From contig CATPAT010000182.1 of assembly GCA_955652155.1 (NCBI GenBank), positions 1 through 7,820 on the forward strand: a stretch of 7,820 nt of DNA, written 5' to 3'. How positions within the stretch are numbered: position 1 is the first letter of the stretch; the number at the start of each line of letters is the position of its first letter. This DNA comes from an uncultured Chthoniobacterales bacterium (lineage in GTDB: Bacteria; Verrucomicrobiota; Verrucomicrobiia; Chthoniobacterales; UBA10450). Positions 5,914 through 7,820 of the stretch are shown one piece after another. The notes under the pieces were generated by a model that searched no databases, was not told the DNA's origin, and worked only from the letters and a program-made list of their open reading frames with translations. The position numbers were made by a program, and so were the translations under genes.

Positions 5914-6789
5914 TTATTCGCCCCGGCGAATCGCCTCGTTCAATCCGCTTGCTTCCGTGCGAACGAGGCCGATGTCTGCCCGGGTGATGGCTTCAGGCGA
6001 TTTACCCAAGATTGGCTGCAATTTCTTTATGCTGGCGCGAATCTTTTCAAAAAGCGGCAAGTGGGCAACCGTCGGCGGCAGCGTTTTCAATTCAGCGCCG
6101 AAGTAGTCGGCCAAATCCGGCTGCGCCAAAAGCTTCGCGCGCGGCGGAGAGAATTCTGTTTCCACAGCTCCCGCCGAAATCTCCAAGCCGCGCAACCAAC
6201 CGCCGAGACTGATCAGGTGTGCCATCTTCTCGTCGCGCAATTCGATCATTGCTTGTTCGACATCCGTTTGGGTTGCGATCAGTTCTTGGCGCACTTGTTG
6301 CCATGCACCGCGCCGACCGAGCTCAGTTAGGCTCGCGCTGTGGCGCATCACCCGATCGCCCACGCCCAGGGCGCGCGCTTGTTCCATCAAGACGCGTCCG
6401 AAATTTTCGACCAGGTTCTTCCTTTTCGCTTCGACAAGCAGAAAGCCATCGGCAATCAATCCGCCAAAAACCAATCCTTTATGCTCGCGACCGGCGACGA
6501 TTGATTGCGGAAGCTCCCGCTTCAATTGATCGAACGGTAGTGGCCGAAGTTGGTCGAGCTGGGCAAAGATCCTTTCGATCGAAGGCGCGGTGTAGGCATT
6601 GACGCCAAGCTCTTCCCGTTCGTGTTGCTTGTCTTCGGTTGGTTCTTCTTGATTCTCGCCAATTGCTGCTGGCATTAGTGTCAGCGCGACCAAGATCGAC
6701 ACCGTGCGGATTTTGACGCGCCTCGGCTTTGTTTTGCAGAGGCAATCGCGCCATTTTTGATTTGACGCTGGCGACGGACACGCCATCAT
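5914..6789 (-). CDS. Exported helical protein of unknown function
   Basis: I read 291 residues from the ATG at 6789 (a second ATG follows at 6786). A basic stretch KTKPRRVKIR (19-28) precedes the hydrophobic core VSILVALTLMPAAIG (30-44), which looks like a Sec signal peptide with a long N-region; cleavage near 42-44 is likely. No lipobox is present. The mature part begins very acidic (ENQEEPTEDKQHEREE) and is otherwise helix-rich. It contains a glycine/hydrophobic segment, GLVFGGLIADGFLLV (105-119), and a distinctive HLISLGGWLRGLEI (191-204). I recognise this general pattern as an uncharacterised family I associate with Verrucomicrobiota and relatives, and I assign no function. CAGGTG just upstream is a possible ribosome-binding site. 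The frame stays open much further upstream, but that stretch is antisense to the glycosyltransferase gene and is not believed. It lies in the same orientation as the kinase and diverges from the glycosyltransferase. Confidence 0.8.
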   Translation of the reverse strand: MMACPSPASNQKWRDCLCKTKPRRVKIRTVSILVALTLMPAAIGENQEEPTEDKQHEREELGVNAYTAPSIERIFAQLDQLRPLPFDQLKRELPQSIVAGREHKGLVFGGLIADGFLLVEAKRKNLVENFGRVLMEQARALGVGDRVMRHSASLTELGRRGAWQQVRQELIATQTDVEQAMIELRDEKMAHLISLGGWLRGLEISAGAVETEFSPPRAKLLAQPDLADYFGAELKTLPPTVAHLPLFEKIRASIKKLQPILGKSPEAITRADIGLVRTEASGLNEAIRRGE

Positions 6790-6825
6790 GCGCACCTGCT
6801 GTCTTAATAACTGGCAGCCAACCTT
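6790..6825. promoter_or_regulatory. 36-base divergent gap between exported-protein and glycosyltransferase genes
   Basis: The two start codons are separated by only 36 bases. GCTGTC (6798-6803) and GGCAGC (6813-6818) form a small dyad (one G:T pair) around the AT-rich TTAATAACT. Such a short gap cannot hold two complete separate promoters, so at least one promoter must overlap coding sequence of the neighbour, or the exported-protein start is further inside its gene. The regulatory role is inferred from position only. Confidence 0.3.
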
Positions 6826-7820
6826 ATGCAAGGAAGCCTCGGCTATGTGATTTGGACGGCGTGTTACCTCGCCGTGCTCATCGGCCTCTCTGCTTACGGC
6901 GTTCACCGGTATTTCATCATTTATCTCTTCCTTAAGAACCGCAAACGCGCGGTGGTTCCGGCGGGTCGGTTTCGGCAGCTGCCGCGAGTGACCGTTCAGC
7001 TTCCGATTTTTAACGAAATTTACGTAGTGGAGCGCCTTTTGCGCTCGGTCAGCGAGCTCGATTATCCGAGAGAATTGTTGCAGATCCAGGTCCTGGACGA
7101 TTCCACCGACGATACGCGGGAAGTGACTGCTTCGTGCGCCGAAGAATTGCGGCAGCGCGGCTTCGATGTTCAGCTGATTCATCGAGTTGATCGGACCGGA
7201 TTCAAGGCCGGTGCCCTTGCCGCCGGACTCGAGTGGGCCGCGGGCGAGTTTGTTTGCATCCTCGACGCCGACTTCGTTGCGCCGCCAGATTTACTTCAGC
7301 ACACGATCCATTTTTTCACCGATCCAAAGATCGGCATGATCCAATCCCGCTGGGGTCATTTAAATCGCGGCTACTCGTTGCTCACGCGGATGCAGGCCAT
7401 GTTTTTGGACGGCCATCTCTTGCTCGAGCAAACGGCGCGCAGCCGGAGCGGACGCTTTTTTAATTTCAACGGCACAGCCGGGCTTTGGCGGCGCTCTTGC
7501 ATCGAGGAGGCCGGGGGCTGGCAGCACGACACGCTCTGTGAAGATCTCGATCTGAGCTATCGCGCTCAGCTCGCTGGCTGGAAATTCATTTTTCTTCCTG
7601 ACGTGGTGACGCCGGCCGAGTTGCCAGTGGACATGAATGGTTTCAAGTCCCAACAGCATCGCTGGACCAAAGGCTCCATTCAGACCTGCAAAAAACTCTT
7701 GCCCCGGATCTGGCGCAGCGAGCTGTCTTTCGCGATTAAGGCTGAAGCGACCGGTCACCTGGTCTCGAACTTTGCGTATCTGCTCCTCGCCTGTTTGTGT
7801 GTGCTCTTGCATCCATCGAC
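6826..7820 (+). CDS. Processive family-2 glycosyltransferase, cellulose synthase/CslA-like (N-terminal part, cut by window edge)
   Basis: A membrane enzyme that transfers sugars from a nucleotide-sugar donor to a growing beta-linked polysaccharide or to a lipid; 331 codons are in the window. A hydrophobic N-terminal segment (~7-36) precedes the GT-A domain: VTVQLPIFNE (55-64), VLDDSTDD (89-96), the DxD motif DADF (147-150), FNFNGTAGLWRR (212-223), CEDLDLSYR with the catalytic-base Asp region (238-246), and the QQHRW motif (276-280) of processive synthases. A second hydrophobic stretch starts at ~309 and runs off the edge. The sequence resembles plant CslA-type glucomannan synthases and bacterial cellulose-synthase-like enzymes, but no PilZ domain or bcs neighbour is visible, so the product (glucan, mannan or glycolipid) is undetermined. 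The ATG at 6826 is the first start after an in-frame TAA at 6808. No Shine-Dalgarno is visible. Confidence 0.92.
   Translation, partial: MQGSLGYVIWTACYLAVLIGLSAYGVHRYFIIYLFLKNRKRAVVPAGRFRQLPRVTVQLPIFNEIYVVERLLRSVSELDYPRELLQIQVLDDSTDDTREVTASCAEELRQRGFDVQLIHRVDRTGFKAGALAAGLEWAAGEFVCILDADFVAPPDLLQHTIHFFTDPKIGMIQSRWGHLNRGYSLLTRMQAMFLDGHLLLEQTARSRSGRFFNFNGTAGLWRRSCIEEAGGWQHDTLCEDLDLSYRAQLAGWKFIFLPDVVTPAELPVDMNGFKSQQHRWTKGSIQTCKKLLPRIWRSELSFAIKAEATGHLVSNFAYLLLACLCVLLHPS

Noticed and set aside
6790..7182. Upstream extension of the exported-protein reading frame to a start near 7182
   Set aside because: It lies antisense to the strongly conserved glycosyltransferase coding region, and the signal peptide only makes sense with a start close to 6789.
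1..7820. A defence, CRISPR, phage or transposon system
   Set aside because: I saw no repeat-spacer array, transposase, integrase, toxin-antitoxin pair or capsid/portal-like protein; all genes have housekeeping, signalling or envelope character.

Overview
The window (moderately GC-rich, 7,820 bases) looks like chromosomal DNA from a free-living Gram-negative bacterium. Its HU-type protein, the RNase HIII of the rnhC type, the DUF4388 protein and an uncharacterised secreted protein all resemble genes I associate with the Verrucomicrobiota, perhaps soil Chthoniobacterales. That placement comes from recognising family style, not from a search. I see no phage, plasmid, insertion sequence, CRISPR, tRNA or rRNA signal. 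Genes are closely packed and no gene-free stretch exceeds about 110 bases.

Layout. At 1-576 (minus) lies the N-terminal 192 codons of mutY, cut by the window edge at the first cysteine of its iron-sulfur cluster. Facing away from it, at 670-1617 (plus), is rnhC. The 93-base gap between the two starts is almost filled by an 80-bp imperfect palindrome (571-650), a REP-like element that also covers the mutY start codon. Downstream on plus come a degenerate-receiver/DUF4388 protein (1686-2417), a small helical protein of unknown function 9 bases later (2427-2861), and an HU/IHF-family DNA-binding protein (2967-3323). An 11-bp perfect stem-loop (3335-3372) marks the convergent boundary with a large hybrid sensor histidine kinase (3360-5849, minus). 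Upstream of the kinase, in the same direction, is an exported helical protein of unknown function (5914-6789, minus). Only 36 bases away and divergent, a processive family-2 glycosyltransferase of the cellulose synthase/CslA type (6826 onward, plus) runs off the right edge.

Functionally the left part concerns genome maintenance: MutY removes adenine opposite 8-oxoguanine, RNase HIII removes RNA from RNA:DNA hybrids, and HU organises DNA. The middle holds signalling parts: a DUF4388 protein with a receiver-like but apparently non-phosphorylatable N-terminus, and a complete membrane sensor kinase carrying its own receiver. The right part is cell-envelope or polysaccharide related.

I found no convincing new multi-gene system. 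The best leads are the MutY catalytic-position Asp-to-Glu change, the palindromic element occupying a divergent promoter with internally compensated arm changes, the pseudo-receiver/DUF4388 plus small helical protein pair, and the uncharacterised exported protein beside the glycosyltransferase.
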